Source of the DNA: R-RK-3 sp031399085 | GTDB lineage: Bacteria > Pseudomonadota > Alphaproteobacteria > Rhizobiales > Rhodomicrobiaceae | DNA: 64,000 nt | Direction: 5' to 3' | Assembly: GCA_031399085.1 (NCBI GenBank) | Contig: JANNOQ010000096.1 | Span: 38,384-102,383 of the forward strand | In this document: piece by piece, positions 51,448 through 60,884 of the stretch | Layout of the letters: the number at the start of each line of letters is the position of its first letter | Position numbering within the stretch: position 1 is the first letter of the stretch | Notes under the pieces: model-generated | Database searches by the model: none | What the model saw: only the letters and a program-made list of their open reading frames with translations | Told to the model about the DNA's origin: nothing | Made by a program: the position numbers and the translations under genes

Positions 51448-52380
51448 TCAATCGAAAAGGCTGGAGACCGACTCTTCGTTCGCGGTGCGGGCGATGGCCT
51501 CGCCGATCAGCGGCGCGACAGATAGGAATTCGATGTTGGGGGCCGCAAGGACGGCCTCCGTCGGCTTGATGGAGTCGGTGATCACCAAGGACTTCAGCAC
51601 GGAGTTGCGCACACGCTCGGAGGCGCCCGGCGACAGCACGCCATGCGTGATGTAGGCGTGGACCTCGCGCGCGCCGCGCTCGATCAGCGCATCGCCCGCA
51701 TTGACGAGAGTCCCCCCGGAATCGACAATATCGTCGATAAGAATACAGGTCCGGCCGGCGACATTGCCGATGACGCTCACCACTTCGGACTCGCCGGGCC
51801 GTTCGCGCCTTTTATCCACGATGGCCAGCGGCGCACCGATCCGCTGGGCAACGTTGCGCGCCCGCACGACGCCGCCGACATCGGGCGAGACGACGGTGAT
51901 GCCGTTCTCGTCGAAGCGTTCCTTGATGGCGCGCACCATGACCGGCGCGGCGAACAGGTTGTCGGTCGGGATATCGAAAAAGCCCTGGATCTGTCCGGCG
52001 TGCAGGTCGAGCGTCATCACCCGGTCAGCGCCGGCGCGGACGACGAGGTTCGCAACCAGCTTGGCCGAGATCGGCGTGCGCGGACCGACCTTCCGGTCCT
52101 GCCGGGCGTAGCCGAAATACGGAATGACCGCCGTCACCCGGCGCGCCGAGGCCCGTTTCAGCGCGTCGATAATGATCAGCAATTCCATCAGATTGTCGTT
52201 GACGGGGAAGGATGTCGATTGCACGACGAAGACGTCTTGTCCGCGAACATTCTCTTGGATCTCGACGAAGATCTCCATATCCGCAAAGCGCCGGACCATG
52301 CATTGGGTCTGAGCAATGTCGAGATAGGCGGCGATGGCCTGCGTGAGCGGAGGGTTACTATTGCCGGAAACGAGTTTCAT
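51448..52380 (-). CDS. prs: Ribose-phosphate pyrophosphokinase
   Basis: This is a 310-residue PRPP synthetase of class I. Conserved parts are MKLVSGNSNPPLTQAIA, the catalytic flexible-loop region PYFGYARQDRKVG, DLHAGQIQGFFDIPTDN, VSPDVGGVVRARNVA and the PRPP-binding loop CILIDDIVDSGGT. It makes PRPP from ribose-5-phosphate and ATP for nucleotide, histidine and tryptophan synthesis. ATG 52380. Upstream, 169 bases separate it from the lipoprotein gene. Confidence 0.97.
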   Translation of the reverse strand: MKLVSGNSNPPLTQAIAAYLDIAQTQCMVRRFADMEIFVEIQENVRGQDVFVVQSTSFPVNDNLMELLIIIDALKRASARRVTAVIPYFGYARQDRKVGPRTPISAKLVANLVVRAGADRVMTLDLHAGQIQGFFDIPTDNLFAAPVMVRAIKERFDENGITVVSPDVGGVVRARNVAQRIGAPLAIVDKRRERPGESEVVSVIGNVAGRTCILIDDIVDSGGTLVNAGDALIERGAREVHAYITHGVLSPGASERVRNSVLKSLVITDSIKPTEAVLAAPNIEFLSVAPLIGEAIARTANEESVSSLFD

Positions 52381-52549
52381 GCGGTCAAGCCTTCGCTGGA
52401 AGCATGATATTCCGGCAAACCGGCATTCGATCGAATGAGCATTTTAAGGGACGCTGAAAACAGGGTTCGACGTAGCAGCGGCCCGCTTTTTAGCAGCGAG
52501 CCGCGCTTATGTAAACTATGTCGCCCAACGAAACGCGTGGATGCCGCGC

Positions 52550-53602
52550 CTACGTGGTGGGCTTGATCAGCTTCACGACGCTTCTTGCTGCTTCGCCAGC
52601 GGCAAGTTCGGCCACCTGGCCCCACGAGCCGTCCAACGATCCTTCGGGAACCTTATTGCGCTGTACGACCGCTTTTTCCATCGTCTTGCCGTTCGGATCG
52701 ACGACCAGCCAGCGGATGGTGACAGGCTGCTGACCAGCGTCGGCCGAGCCCAGTTGAACCGAGCCCCTCACCGTGTAGGCATTCGGAACATCGCCATCCA
52801 CCAGCTTGACGCCGGCTTGCTGCAAATGACGCCGCATCGCCGACGTTAGCGAGTTTTCGCCATCCCCGGGGGCCCCGGTTACAGGCGGCACCACCGCTAC
52901 GGCGGCGCCGGTCAATGACTCTGGGGCGGGTGCGGCTTGCGCGGCGAGAACGCTTGACGACGGCGCTGGCGCGGCAGCTTGGCGTGGCGGCGCGTTCTCC
53001 TGGACGGAGGCAGCAGACGGCGCGGTGGCATCGGTGGTGCTCGCGGTCGTTCCCGAACCGCCGGCGGTCGGCATCCAGGCAACGATCTGCTCGGTTGTCT
53101 TCGTGGCGATACGCTGCATCGCAGCGTCATCGACGAGCGCCCACGGGTCGCCGCCTTTTTTGCCTTCGATCAGCTCGTCGCCTTGAAGGCGCTTGGCGCG
53201 CTTGCCGCCCTTATCCGTGACGTCCCAAATATAGGACAGCTTTGTGCCCTTCGGGTCCGCGGCGGCGACCAGATAGCCGCGGATCGTATACTCCGCATCC
53301 TTAGACGCGACGACCGGAATGTTCCTCTGGCCGGCGGATGCGACCAGCATCTCATTCATTTTCAACGAAACTTTTGCGGGCGCGCCAATGACAGGCGCGA
53401 ATGCTATCGGCTTGGATTGAACCTGCTGCGGCGCGGTCAACGAGCTGACGGCGGCGTCCCCAGAATTGTTTGAACTGGTTTCGCAAGCAGCCAAGAATAA
53501 AGCGAAAATACCTCCCAGAAGAGGCAACGCGACGCGTCTCGCTCCGCAACGTGCCGTCTTCGCGGTACCGTGCGTCACTGGTGTAGCTCCTTCAATCTTC
53601 AT
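52550..53602 (-). CDS. Putative lipoprotein of the lgt-pgeF locus
   Basis: This is a 350-residue protein with a lipobox L-A-A-C after a hydrophobic segment (VALPLLGGIFALFLAAC), so it is probably lipid-anchored. The N-terminal domain after the anchor (VSLKMNEMLVASAGQRNIPVVASKDAEYTIRGYLVAAADPKGTKLSYIWDVTD) is repeated in type at the C-terminus (LVDGDVPNAYTVRGSVQLG ... IRWLVVDPNGKTMEKAVVQRN), separated by a linker rich in alanine, serine and proline. ATG 53602 has GGAG nine bases upstream. The locus lgt-midA-pgeF-lipoprotein is common in this order; the function of the lipoprotein is not known. Confidence 0.75.
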   Translation of the reverse strand: MKIEGATPVTHGTAKTARCGARRVALPLLGGIFALFLAACETSSNNSGDAAVSSLTAPQQVQSKPIAFAPVIGAPAKVSLKMNEMLVASAGQRNIPVVASKDAEYTIRGYLVAAADPKGTKLSYIWDVTDKGGKRAKRLQGDELIEGKKGGDPWALVDDAAMQRIATKTTEQIVAWMPTAGGSGTTASTTDATAPSAASVQENAPPRQAAAPAPSSSVLAAQAAPAPESLTGAAVAVVPPVTGAPGDGENSLTSAMRRHLQQAGVKLVDGDVPNAYTVRGSVQLGSADAGQQPVTIRWLVVDPNGKTMEKAVVQRNKVPEGSLDGSWGQVAELAAGEAARSVVKLIKPTT

Positions 53603-53765
53603 TGCCTCGCGCTCCAAACGTCGTCGGGAATTGCGCGAATCTGCGCTATTTCCATACGCAATGCGTAACCTTGATCACCAAGGGCGTCCAGACACGTTCG
53701 ACGGCCCGGAGCAGGCATCAACAGCAAAACGGCAGGAAAAAGCCCCAAAAAGCCCCTTATCCACA

Positions 53766-54530
53766 TCACATAATAACAATGGCGGAAATTTGACGTCCGT
53801 AATCGGGCTCGCCCTGGCGCGATGAGCGCCGAAAGCTGAAAAAAAGCGATTCGTTTTGGCAAGTACAGAGGCCAAGGTCTTCGACGAAGCCGGTTCCGGC
53901 CGCTTTGGCGCGGGCCACGCAATAGGCAGGCAGGTCGAAATGCGCCCGCGCTTGCGCCTCGTGTCTGGCGAAATATCGCAGGTTTGCTTCATCGTCGGCG
54001 ATAAATGCCTGCTTGAACTCAGGGCCGACTTCGTAAGCCGCTTGCGAAATCGTCGGTCCAATCGCGGCGGCGATCCTTTCGCGCCGCGCGCCGAGCCCCT
54101 CCATCGCCTCGATGGTCGCGTCAATGATGCCAGCCTTTGCGCCGCGCCAACCAGCGTGAGCCGCGCCGACGACGCGCGCCTCAGCATCCGCAAACAGCAT
54201 CGGTGTGCAATCCGCCGAAAGCACGCCGAGCGCGAGGCCAGGCGTCGCCGTGACGATGGCGTCCGCCTCGGGCGCGTCGGCTGGCGTCCAAGGTTGTTCC
54301 GCCACGATGGCGCGATTGCTGTGAACTTGTCGGACGGTCAGCAGCGAGCCGGGGCGGGTTCCAAGCTTTGCAGCCACTCGCATACGGTTCTCGATCACCT
54401 TTTGCGCCTCGTCGCTGGAGCCCAAACCGCAATTGAGCGAGGTGTAAATCCCTTGTGAGACGCCGCCTCGCCGCGTGAAAAATCCGTGCCGAATGCCGTT
54501 CTGCTGCTTAAGGATCTCGCTGACGATCAT
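53766..54530 (-). CDS. pgeF: Purine nucleoside phosphorylase/peptidoglycan editing factor PgeF
   Basis: This is a 254-residue multicopper-oxidase-fold (YfiH, DUF152) protein. Motifs: HGFFTRRGGVSQG, TVRQVHSN, LSADCTPMLFAD and GAAHAGWRGAKAG with metal-binding cysteine and histidines. It acts on purine nucleosides and in E. coli edits mis-incorporated serine in peptidoglycan. The start ATG 54530 lies 29 bases after the midA stop, and the gene is third in lgt-midA-pgeF-lipoprotein. Confidence 0.93.
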   Translation of the reverse strand: MIVSEILKQQNGIRHGFFTRRGGVSQGIYTSLNCGLGSSDEAQKVIENRMRVAAKLGTRPGSLLTVRQVHSNRAIVAEQPWTPADAPEADAIVTATPGLALGVLSADCTPMLFADAEARVVGAAHAGWRGAKAGIIDATIEAMEGLGARRERIAAAIGPTISQAAYEVGPEFKQAFIADDEANLRYFARHEAQARAHFDLPAYCVARAKAAGTGFVEDLGLCTCQNESLFFSFRRSSRQGEPDYGRQISAIVIM

Positions 54531-54559
54531 GGTGTCTTTCGTCTTGCTTGCCGCTTGCG

Positions 54560-55669
54560 CTACCCGTAATTTTCTGGTCGCTGAGCGAAGGGCGGCGGCG
54601 GCGGCAGATCGCGGCTGACAAGCGCCAGCACCTTGAACAGGTTTCCCATCTGGAACGGGTCGACCAGCCGGCGCGCGCCGAGGAACAATGCCGAGCGCTG
54701 CTCTTCCCGCGCCGCGGACATCAGCTGGCGCAAACGCTGCTCAAGCCCCAGCGACAATAAAAACTCGCTCTGCGGCATCGGTCCCCAGACGCTTAGCCCT
54801 TCCATCTCCCCGGCATGCGCCAATTCAGCAAAATTCACATGGGCGCTGAGATCGGCTTCGCCGGGCGCTTCCAGCGGATCGGCATAGCCATGCGCGCGAA
54901 CCGCTTGCAGCGTGTCGCCATAGTCGCGGCGCTCATAGCCATAATCGGCGATAAGGACAGCGACGGGAGCCGATTGCGCGCGAAGGCCGAATTCCGCGAT
55001 CAGCGCGGCCGCCGAAGGCCGGTGCTCTAGAATGTCGCCCTCGCGCGGCGGCTCGGCGGGCATGAGCTCCACTGGCGGCAGCGCCAGGCGTCCGGATGCG
55101 AAGGCGGGATGTCCCGAGCCGTTTAAAACTACCACCCGCTTATGCCAGCTCCCATGCTCAAAAATGTGCTGCTCGACGGGGAGCGCGTCGAAAAATTCGT
55201 TGGCGATGACGATCAGCGGCGCGGGAGGAACGGCTTGCAGCGTCTGGTGCCATTGCGGTTTGCAGAACGGCGACAGCACCTGCTGTTGTGTCGCGCGCAG
55301 CGTCGCCGAGGTTTCGACCAGATGGATCTGCGCCGCCTCGGCGAAACCCGCCATCGCGCCCGCCGCTCGCAGCGCGTCCTGCATCAGCGTGCCGCGTCCG
55401 GGTCCGAGTTCGACGAGGTTGAAGGGACGGGGCGTTCCCATCGCCTGCCAAACCGAATAAGCCCATATGGCGATCAGCTCGCCGAAGATTTGACTGACTT
55501 CCGGCGCGGTGACGAAGTCACCGAACGCGCCGATGGGATTGCTGCTCCGGTAATAGGCCGTCTCGCTGCCGGTGAGGCACCACGCCATATAGTCGCCGAC
55601 GCTGATCGATCCGCGCTCGGCCAGGCGGCGCTTGAAACTATCGACGGGAGAGGGCTCCATTGCGTCCAT
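54560..55669 (-). CDS. SAM-dependent methyltransferase, MidA/NDUFAF7 family
   Basis: This is a 369-residue DUF185 methyltransferase with S-adenosylmethionine loop V-E-L-G-P-G-R-G, VIANEFFDALPVEQH and VLIADYGY. The eukaryotic orthologue NDUFAF7 methylates an arginine of the complex I subunit NDUFS2; bacterial activity is inferred by homology. ATG 55669 (MDAMEPSP) or ATG 55660. It lies 48 bases after lgt in the same operon. Confidence 0.92.
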   Translation of the reverse strand: MDAMEPSPVDSFKRRLAERGSISVGDYMAWCLTGSETAYYRSSNPIGAFGDFVTAPEVSQIFGELIAIWAYSVWQAMGTPRPFNLVELGPGRGTLMQDALRAAGAMAGFAEAAQIHLVETSATLRATQQQVLSPFCKPQWHQTLQAVPPAPLIVIANEFFDALPVEQHIFEHGSWHKRVVVLNGSGHPAFASGRLALPPVELMPAEPPREGDILEHRPSAAALIAEFGLRAQSAPVAVLIADYGYERRDYGDTLQAVRAHGYADPLEAPGEADLSAHVNFAELAHAGEMEGLSVWGPMPQSEFLLSLGLEQRLRQLMSAAREEQRSALFLGARRLVDPFQMGNLFKVLALVSRDLPPPPPFAQRPENYG

Positions 55670-55717
55670 CAGATTGCCGTCGCCACATGGTCTTAATGTA
55701 CCGGTCGTTAAGTATTT

Positions 55718-56572
55718 TCACAATCTTGCAGATGCAGGTACGGCTTGTTGGCTCTTCGCCCGTGCAATCAGGTAGGCGCCGAAAGCGAGCATCGGAAGCG
55801 AGTAGACCATCGCTTCGGAAAAATAGGCGGTGGTGAAAAATTGCGCGTAATCCCATTCCTTGAAGAATTCCACGCCAATGCGCATGACCGCATAGGCGCA
55901 CAGAAAGACGCCGGCAGTGAAGCCGGGATATTTCAGCGAGCCGCGCGAATGGGTGAAATAGCGGAGCAGAAGAAGCATGACGAGGCCTTCCAAGAGCGCC
56001 TCATAAATTTGCGTCGGGTGGCGCGGGCCTGGTAAATGCCCGCGATCGAGAACGGCGGCGGGAAATTCGACCGCCCACGCCACGTCCGTCAGCCGGCCAT
56101 AGACCTCGCCATTGATGAAATTGGCGATCCGTCCGAAAAACAGTCCGAAGGGCACCGCGGCGGCCGTGACGTCGCCGAGCGAGAGCAACGGCAACTTGTT
56201 GAAGCGAGCAAACAGAACGATCGCGGCGATCACGCCAAGCAGTCCGCCGTGAAAGGCCATGCCGCCTTCCCACACCGCGAAAATGCGCGCCGGATCATTG
56301 ATGAAAATGCTCGGCTCGTAGAGGAGGATGAAGCCCAGACGCCCGCCGATCACCGTGCCGAGCGTCGCCCACAGCAGGAAGTCGTCCGCCTGTTCCGGTC
56401 GCATGGGGGGTGAACCGCGCCAGAGCGAGGTGTCGCGCAGCAACCGGCGCATGTAAAGCCAGCCCAGCACCAGCCCGGTCAGATAGGCAAGCCCGTACCA
56501 GCGCACCTGCACCGGACCGAGCGCTATCGCGACGGGGTCGATTCCCGGAAACGGAATGGCCATCAAATCCAT
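55718..56572 (-). CDS. lgt: Prolipoprotein diacylglyceryl transferase
   Basis: This is a 284-residue inner-membrane enzyme with seven hydrophobic segments. It transfers diacylglycerol from phosphatidylglycerol to the lipobox cysteine. The Lgt signature G-R-I-A-N-F-I-N-G-E-V-Y-G-R is present, with GGRLGFILLYEP and RHPTQIYEALLEG. ATG 56572 (MDLMAIPFPGIDP) is chosen; a longer open frame upstream is non-coding. It heads the lgt-midA-pgeF-lipoprotein group and makes the lipid anchor needed by that lipoprotein and NodT. It is divergent from ubiK. Confidence 0.96.
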   Translation of the reverse strand: MDLMAIPFPGIDPVAIALGPVQVRWYGLAYLTGLVLGWLYMRRLLRDTSLWRGSPPMRPEQADDFLLWATLGTVIGGRLGFILLYEPSIFINDPARIFAVWEGGMAFHGGLLGVIAAIVLFARFNKLPLLSLGDVTAAAVPFGLFFGRIANFINGEVYGRLTDVAWAVEFPAAVLDRGHLPGPRHPTQIYEALLEGLVMLLLLRYFTHSRGSLKYPGFTAGVFLCAYAVMRIGVEFFKEWDYAQFFTTAYFSEAMVYSLPMLAFGAYLIARAKSQQAVPASARL

Positions 56573-56728
56573 TGCGGCGTATTCTCCATCCCGACCTGCG
56601 TGCCGTTCCCTGCTTCCTAGCAAGCTTGAAACCGCCCGCCAAGCCTTGATCCGGCGCTGGCCGCCCGCCACTATCAATGATGATGAATCCGGGCGCGCAT
56701 AGTTTTGACCATCGGAGACCACAATTTC

Positions 56729-57001
56729 ATGACACAGACCACAAGCCGCTTCTTTGACGAAATGGCCAAGCTGATGACGGATGCGGCGGGCGCGGCGCAG
56801 GGATTGCGCCAGGACGCCGAGACGTTCTTTCGCTCGCAGGCCGAAAAGGTGCTGCACGACCTCGACGTCGTTCAGCGCGAGGAGTTCGAGGCCGTCAAAG
56901 CGATGGCCGCCAAGGCACTGGAAGAAAACGAGCGCCTGGCAAAGCGCGTTGAAGCGCTTGAAACTGCCGCCGGAGTTTTGCCTCCGACGCAAACTCCTTA
57001 A
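56729..57001 (+). CDS. ubiK: UbiK-type accessory factor (BMFP domain)
   Basis: This is a 90-residue alpha-helical protein. The N-terminus MTQTTSRFFDEMAKLMTDAAG and the coiled-coil C-terminal half (VQREEFEAVKAMAAKALEENERLAKRVEALE) match the YqiC/UbiK/BMFP family, membrane-associated trimers that assist ubiquinone synthesis. ATG 56729 by homology. It is the first gene of the ubiK-YbjN-proC run. Confidence 0.88.
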   Translation: MTQTTSRFFDEMAKLMTDAAGAAQGLRQDAETFFRSQAEKVLHDLDVVQREEFEAVKAMAAKALEENERLAKRVEALETAAGVLPPTQTP

Positions 57002-57169
57002 GGCCGGAAGCGTTTTCGCAGTGGAGAAGATGGCGTCAGCCTTGCGGCTGCCCGGCGACACTGTTACGCGCTTCAATAGGGTAGAGAGGGGACACTGGCG
57101 CTTCGGCGCTCTTACCTTCTTTTTGCGCAGAGTACGCCCGCCAACGCAACGAAACGCGAAGGTTTTGGA

Positions 57170-57667
57170 ATGGCATCTGCTCTACCGGATTTCACCCGAC
57201 TGACCAATCCCATCGACCTGACCGAACATATCGCCTCGGTGAACGACTGGCCGTTCGAGCGGGCGGCCGACGACGAGTTGACGGTCGCCATCGCCGGGAC
57301 TTGGAGCGATTACCATCTGTCGCTGAATTGGCGCGATGATCTGGAGTCGCTGCATATCGCCTGCGCCTTCGATTTGAAGGTGCCCTTTGCGCGCGCTGCC
57401 GAAGTCTATCGCCTGCTTGCGCAAATCAACGAGCAGCTCTGGATCGGGCATTTCGATCTCTGGGCGCATGAGGGCGTGCTGCTGTACCGCCACAGCCTGA
57501 TGCTGCACGGCGCCGAGCCGACGCCCGGCCAGTGCGAGGCGCTGCTGCAAGCGGCGCTGGAATCGTGCGAGCGCTATTATCAGGCGTTCCAATTCGTGGT
57601 CTGGGCCGGTAAGCGCGCCGAGGACGCCATCGCCACCGCCATGTTCGACACAGAAGGACAGGCATGA
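57170..57667 (+). CDS. YbjN domain-containing protein
   Basis: This is a 165-residue putative sensory/chaperone-like protein. YbjN blocks are seen in the DWPFERAADDELTVAI, LSLNWRDDLESLHIACAFDLKVP, and INEQLWIGHFDLWAHEGVLLYRHSLML segments. AAGG lies eight bases before ATG 57170. Its stop overlaps the proC start (ATGA). The family is related to type III secretion chaperones in fold; the molecular role is not established. Confidence 0.87.
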   Translation: MASALPDFTRLTNPIDLTEHIASVNDWPFERAADDELTVAIAGTWSDYHLSLNWRDDLESLHIACAFDLKVPFARAAEVYRLLAQINEQLWIGHFDLWAHEGVLLYRHSLMLHGAEPTPGQCEALLQAALESCERYYQAFQFVVWAGKRAEDAIATAMFDTEGQA

Positions 57668-58491
57668 ACGATATGGGCGAAGGGCCAGTTTTCCTCGTCG
57701 GCGCGGGCCGTATGGGCGGCGCGCTGCTGAAGGGCTGGCTCGCCCAAGGCGTCGAACCGAGCCGGATTTATGTCGAGGACCCCGCGCTCGCACCAGATAT
57801 GAACGATCTGATCGCGCATTCGGGTATCAGCGTGGGCGCGCCGCCCGTGCCGCCCGCGGTGATGGTGTTGGCGCTGAAACCGCAGGTCATGGACAGGGTG
57901 CTGGCGAGCATCGCGCCGCTTGCCGGTCCGGAAACGGTGATGCTGTCCATCGCCGCCGGCCGCACAATCGCAAGTCTGGCGGCGCATTTCAGCGAAGGTG
58001 CGGCGATCGTCCGCGCCATGCCGAACACGCCCGCCGCGATCGGACGGGGGATTTCCGCGCTCTACGCCAACGCATCCGTGCGCCCGGAGCAGGCTAAGCT
58101 GTGCGAAGGTTTGCTTTCGGCAGTCGGCGAGACAGTCTGGCTGGATGGCGAGCCGCTGATGGATGCCGTCACCGCCGTTTCGGGATCCGGCCCCGCCTAT
58201 GTTTTCCTGCTGGCCGAATGTCTTGCCGAAGCGGGACAAACAGCCGGCCTTCCGCGCGAGCTTGCGGCGAAGCTTGCACGCGCTACAGTGTCAGGAGCGG
58301 GCGAGTTGCTGCACCGTTCCGATCTCGACCCCGCCGAATTGCGCCGCAACGTCACATCGCCGGGCGGAACCACAGCCGCCGCCCTCCGCGTGCTGATGGG
58401 TGAGGAGGGCGCCGGTCAGACGCCGCTTGGCGAGCTTCTGCGTCAGGCCGTCGAAGCGGCAACCAGGCGCGGGCGGGAGTTAGCCGGCTAG
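57664..58491 (+). CDS. proC: Pyrroline-5-carboxylate reductase
   Basis: This is a 275-residue NAD(P)H-dependent enzyme that makes L-proline in the last step of its synthesis. Motifs: F-L-V-G-A-G-R-M-G-G-A-L-L-K-G-W dinucleotide loop, VLALKPQVM, MPNTPAAIGRGISAL, and the C-terminal VSGSGPAYVFLLAECL...RNVTSPGGTTAAAL signature. It is translationally coupled to YbjN by a four-base overlap and its end overlaps the convergent CCA gene by 12 bases. Confidence 0.96.
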   Translation: MNDMGEGPVFLVGAGRMGGALLKGWLAQGVEPSRIYVEDPALAPDMNDLIAHSGISVGAPPVPPAVMVLALKPQVMDRVLASIAPLAGPETVMLSIAAGRTIASLAAHFSEGAAIVRAMPNTPAAIGRGISALYANASVRPEQAKLCEGLLSAVGETVWLDGEPLMDAVTAVSGSGPAYVFLLAECLAEAGQTAGLPRELAAKLARATVSGAGELLHRSDLDPAELRRNVTSPGGTTAAALRVLMGEEGAGQTPLGELLRQAVEAATRRGRELAG

Positions 58492-59721
58492 GCCGGCAAG
58501 CAAGTCCTCGCGGCTGAGTGAAAACGCCGACGCAACCCATCGGGCCTCCAGCTCGCGCAATGTTTCGCCAAGACGCGGACCCGGCTCCATGCCACGCGCC
58601 AGGAGGTCCTGTCCGTTCACGGGAAAGACCGGCGCCGTCCAACGGTCGGGTAAGTCGTAAAGTTGCTGCCATTCGGCGTCTAGCCGTTCATGCGATCTAG
58701 ACCATCCGATCATCGCCTTGTCGCGGTAGGCCTCCGCGCCGAGCCGGTAAAGCGCCGCACTTGCAGCCTGCTCGCACAGACCGGGAGGCAAATTGGGCTC
58801 CGGCGTTGCCATCGCCTCCAGCCGCGACGCCTCCGCGCTGGACAGCCGCAGCCGTCCGGCCAACCGCGCGGCGTCTTCCTCGACCATCACCGCGAGCGCC
58901 GCAAGCCGCCGGATGGGCACAGGCCTCTCGCCGAGTTGCGCTTCCAGCTCAGCCAGCCTTGCGAAATGCCCAAGACGAACGACGCCGCCAAGGATCGCGG
59001 TCAGCAATCCGCTCTCCGCCATCGGCTCCAAGGCAACGAGGGGCGTTCGCGCCACCAGAATGCGCATCAGCTCGGAGCGGACCCGTTCGGCGGATAACCG
59101 CGCCAGACCCGCGCGCCCCTCAATGCAGGCCGCGAGGCCTTCGGCGTCCGGCGGGCCGTCGGTATAGTCGGCGCTAAAGCGGAAAAACCGCAGGATGCGC
59201 AAATAGTCCTCGCGAATGCGCTCGGGGGCCGAGTTGATGAAGCGCACGCGCCGGGCGCGCAGATCGGGCAAGCCCCCGAGCGGATCGAAGACGCGGCCAT
59301 CCGATCCCGCATACAGCGCGTTGACCGTGAAATCGCGCCGCGCCGCGTCGGCCGCCCAATCGCGGGTGAAGGCGACCTTCGCGCGTCGACCGTCCGTTTC
59401 CACGTCCTGGCGCAGCGTTGTGACTTCGAAGGGCGTGCCGTCCGCGACCAGCGTCACGGTGCCGTGACGGATGCCTGTCGGCACGGGCTTTAACCCGGCT
59501 TCCTCCGCGAACCGGATGACCGCCTCCGGCTGCGCCGTGACCGCGAAGTCAATATCGCCCACCGGCAAGCCCATCAGCGCGTTCCGCAGCGCCCCGCCGA
59601 CGATCCGCGCCTCATGGCCATCGCGGTCAAGGGCAGCGAAAACCGCCTGCACATGGCGGTTCCGGAACCAATCCGCGCCGGCGACGCTGAGGTCGTTCGC
59701 GTCAAGCGGAGCGTGCGTCAT
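58480..59721 (-). CDS. CCA tRNA nucleotidyltransferase
   Basis: This is a 413-residue class II nucleotidyltransferase that adds or repairs the CCA end of tRNA. Marks: IVGGALRNALMGLPVGDIDFAVTAQP with the metal-binding D-x-D, RDFTVNALYAG, FDPLGGLPDLRARRVRFINSAPERIREDYLRILRFFRFSADYTD. ATG 59721. The gene converges on proC with a 12-base overlap. Gene order beyond it is DUF6111 and the CoA-type NUDIX, as in relatives. Confidence 0.93.
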   Translation of the reverse strand: MTHAPLDANDLSVAGADWFRNRHVQAVFAALDRDGHEARIVGGALRNALMGLPVGDIDFAVTAQPEAVIRFAEEAGLKPVPTGIRHGTVTLVADGTPFEVTTLRQDVETDGRRAKVAFTRDWAADAARRDFTVNALYAGSDGRVFDPLGGLPDLRARRVRFINSAPERIREDYLRILRFFRFSADYTDGPPDAEGLAACIEGRAGLARLSAERVRSELMRILVARTPLVALEPMAESGLLTAILGGVVRLGHFARLAELEAQLGERPVPIRRLAALAVMVEEDAARLAGRLRLSSAEASRLEAMATPEPNLPPGLCEQAASAALYRLGAEAYRDKAMIGWSRSHERLDAEWQQLYDLPDRWTAPVFPVNGQDLLARGMEPGPRLGETLRELEARWVASAFSLSREDLLAGLAG

Positions 59722-59744
59722 GCCGATTCGATCCCGTCGCCGCG

Positions 59745-60008
59745 TTATTCAGTATGACCGGGGACCACGACGCCGTCCTTGACCTGCGGCGGCACATAGC
59801 GTCCTTCCGTGCTGCCCGTTTCCCATTGACCCAGAACCACGAGTGCGATCAGCATCGATGCGGCGCCTGTCGCGAGCAGCCAAAAAATCGGCGCGTCCGC
59901 AAGAATTTCCGCGTTCGGTTCGCTCCTTCGGCGCAGGAGGACATAGGCGAAATAAAGCACGGTCGGCAGCAAGAGAAAAAGCAGATTGATAAGGAGTATC
60001 CTAATCAT
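59745..60008 (-). CDS. DUF6111 family small membrane protein
   Basis: This is an 87-residue protein with two transmembrane helices (LLINLLFLLLPTVLYFAYVLL and FWLLATGAASMLIALVVLG) and a short soluble end (YVPPQVKDGVVVPGHTE). ATG 60008 overlaps the NUDIX stop by eight bases. It is placed between NUDIX and CCA genes in many Hyphomicrobiales. Function unknown. Confidence 0.8.
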   Translation of the reverse strand: MIRILLINLLFLLLPTVLYFAYVLLRRRSEPNAEILADAPIFWLLATGAASMLIALVVLGQWETGSTEGRYVPPQVKDGVVVPGHTE

Positions 60009-60663
60009 CCGCGTAAAGCCTTTCATACATCATGCGCAGGATTCCGGCTGTTGCGCCCCAAATATATCGTTCGCCGTAAGGCATTGCATAAAAATGACGC
60101 AAATGTCCCTGCCATTCCCTGGATTGGCGCTGATGGTTCGCGGCCGTCATCAGAAACGCCAGCGGCACCTCGAAAACGTCCGCCACTTCCCGTTCGTCCG
60201 CCTTGGGGGCGAATGCGGGTGAGATCACCGAAAGCACCGGCACGATGCGGTAGCCCGTTCCCGTCGAGTAGCCGTCAAGCAGGCCAAGCGGAGTGACGAA
60301 ATCCGGCGTCAGACCGATCTCCTCCCGCGCTTCTCTAAGCGCCGTGTCGACCACGGACGCATCCTGCCCATCGACCCGCCCGCCGGGAAAGGCGACCTGG
60401 CCAGCATGGGAGGCAAGGTGCTCGGCGCGTAGCGTCAGGATCACGGTGGCGCCGGGTTCACGGTCGACAATGCCGACCAGGACGCTGGCGGGACGCAGGC
60501 CGCCGGGCGGCGTGGCGAAGCCGAAGTCCGGGTTGAGGTCGTGATCGCCGCGCAAATGCCCCTCGGTCGCGGCGAAGCCGGAAGCGCCCGCAAGCGCCAA
60601 GGAGCGCGCCGCCGCCCGCCGCCTGAAATCCTCCGCCGTAAACGCGCTGCTTTGTGTTTTCAT
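60001..60663 (-). CDS. NUDIX hydrolase, CoA pyrophosphatase type
   Basis: This is a 220-residue protein with the NUDIX box intact: G-G-R-V-D-G-Q-D-A-S-V-V-D-T-A-L-R-E-A-R-type run ending EEIGL. It carries VAFPGGR and the LT.RAEHLASHAGQ segment typical of the NudL/CoA diphosphatase branch. It probably cleaves CoA or oxidised CoA into 4'-phosphopantetheine and 3',5'-ADP. ATG 60663 has AAGGG eight bases upstream; a longer start at 60735 is less likely. Confidence 0.9.
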   Translation of the reverse strand: MKTQSSAFTAEDFRRRAAARSLALAGASGFAATEGHLRGDHDLNPDFGFATPPGGLRPASVLVGIVDREPGATVILTLRAEHLASHAGQVAFPGGRVDGQDASVVDTALREAREEIGLTPDFVTPLGLLDGYSTGTGYRIVPVLSVISPAFAPKADEREVADVFEVPLAFLMTAANHQRQSREWQGHLRHFYAMPYGERYIWGATAGILRMMYERLYADD

Positions 60664-60884
60664 GCTTAATGCCCTTGCCGCAATTACATAGGGAATAAGC
60701 GGCTGCTCCGCCATAGAAACAGCCACCAGAGACACCGCGGCCGGGCGACGGGCGGGTCCACGCGATTGCTGCGGCGCGAGATGAAGCTTGCGCTGAGGGT
60801 CATTTCACCAAATAGTTGATGAGATGCCCAAGCGCCCGCAATGCGGCCAGACCCGCGCTTTCCAGTTTTAGTGGATGAGTAAAG

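Noticed and set aside
60664..60884. A DUF1285 gene between NUDIX and MoxR, as in some relatives
   Set aside because: Only 221 bases are available and no coding frame is found; the gap holds the divergent promoters only.
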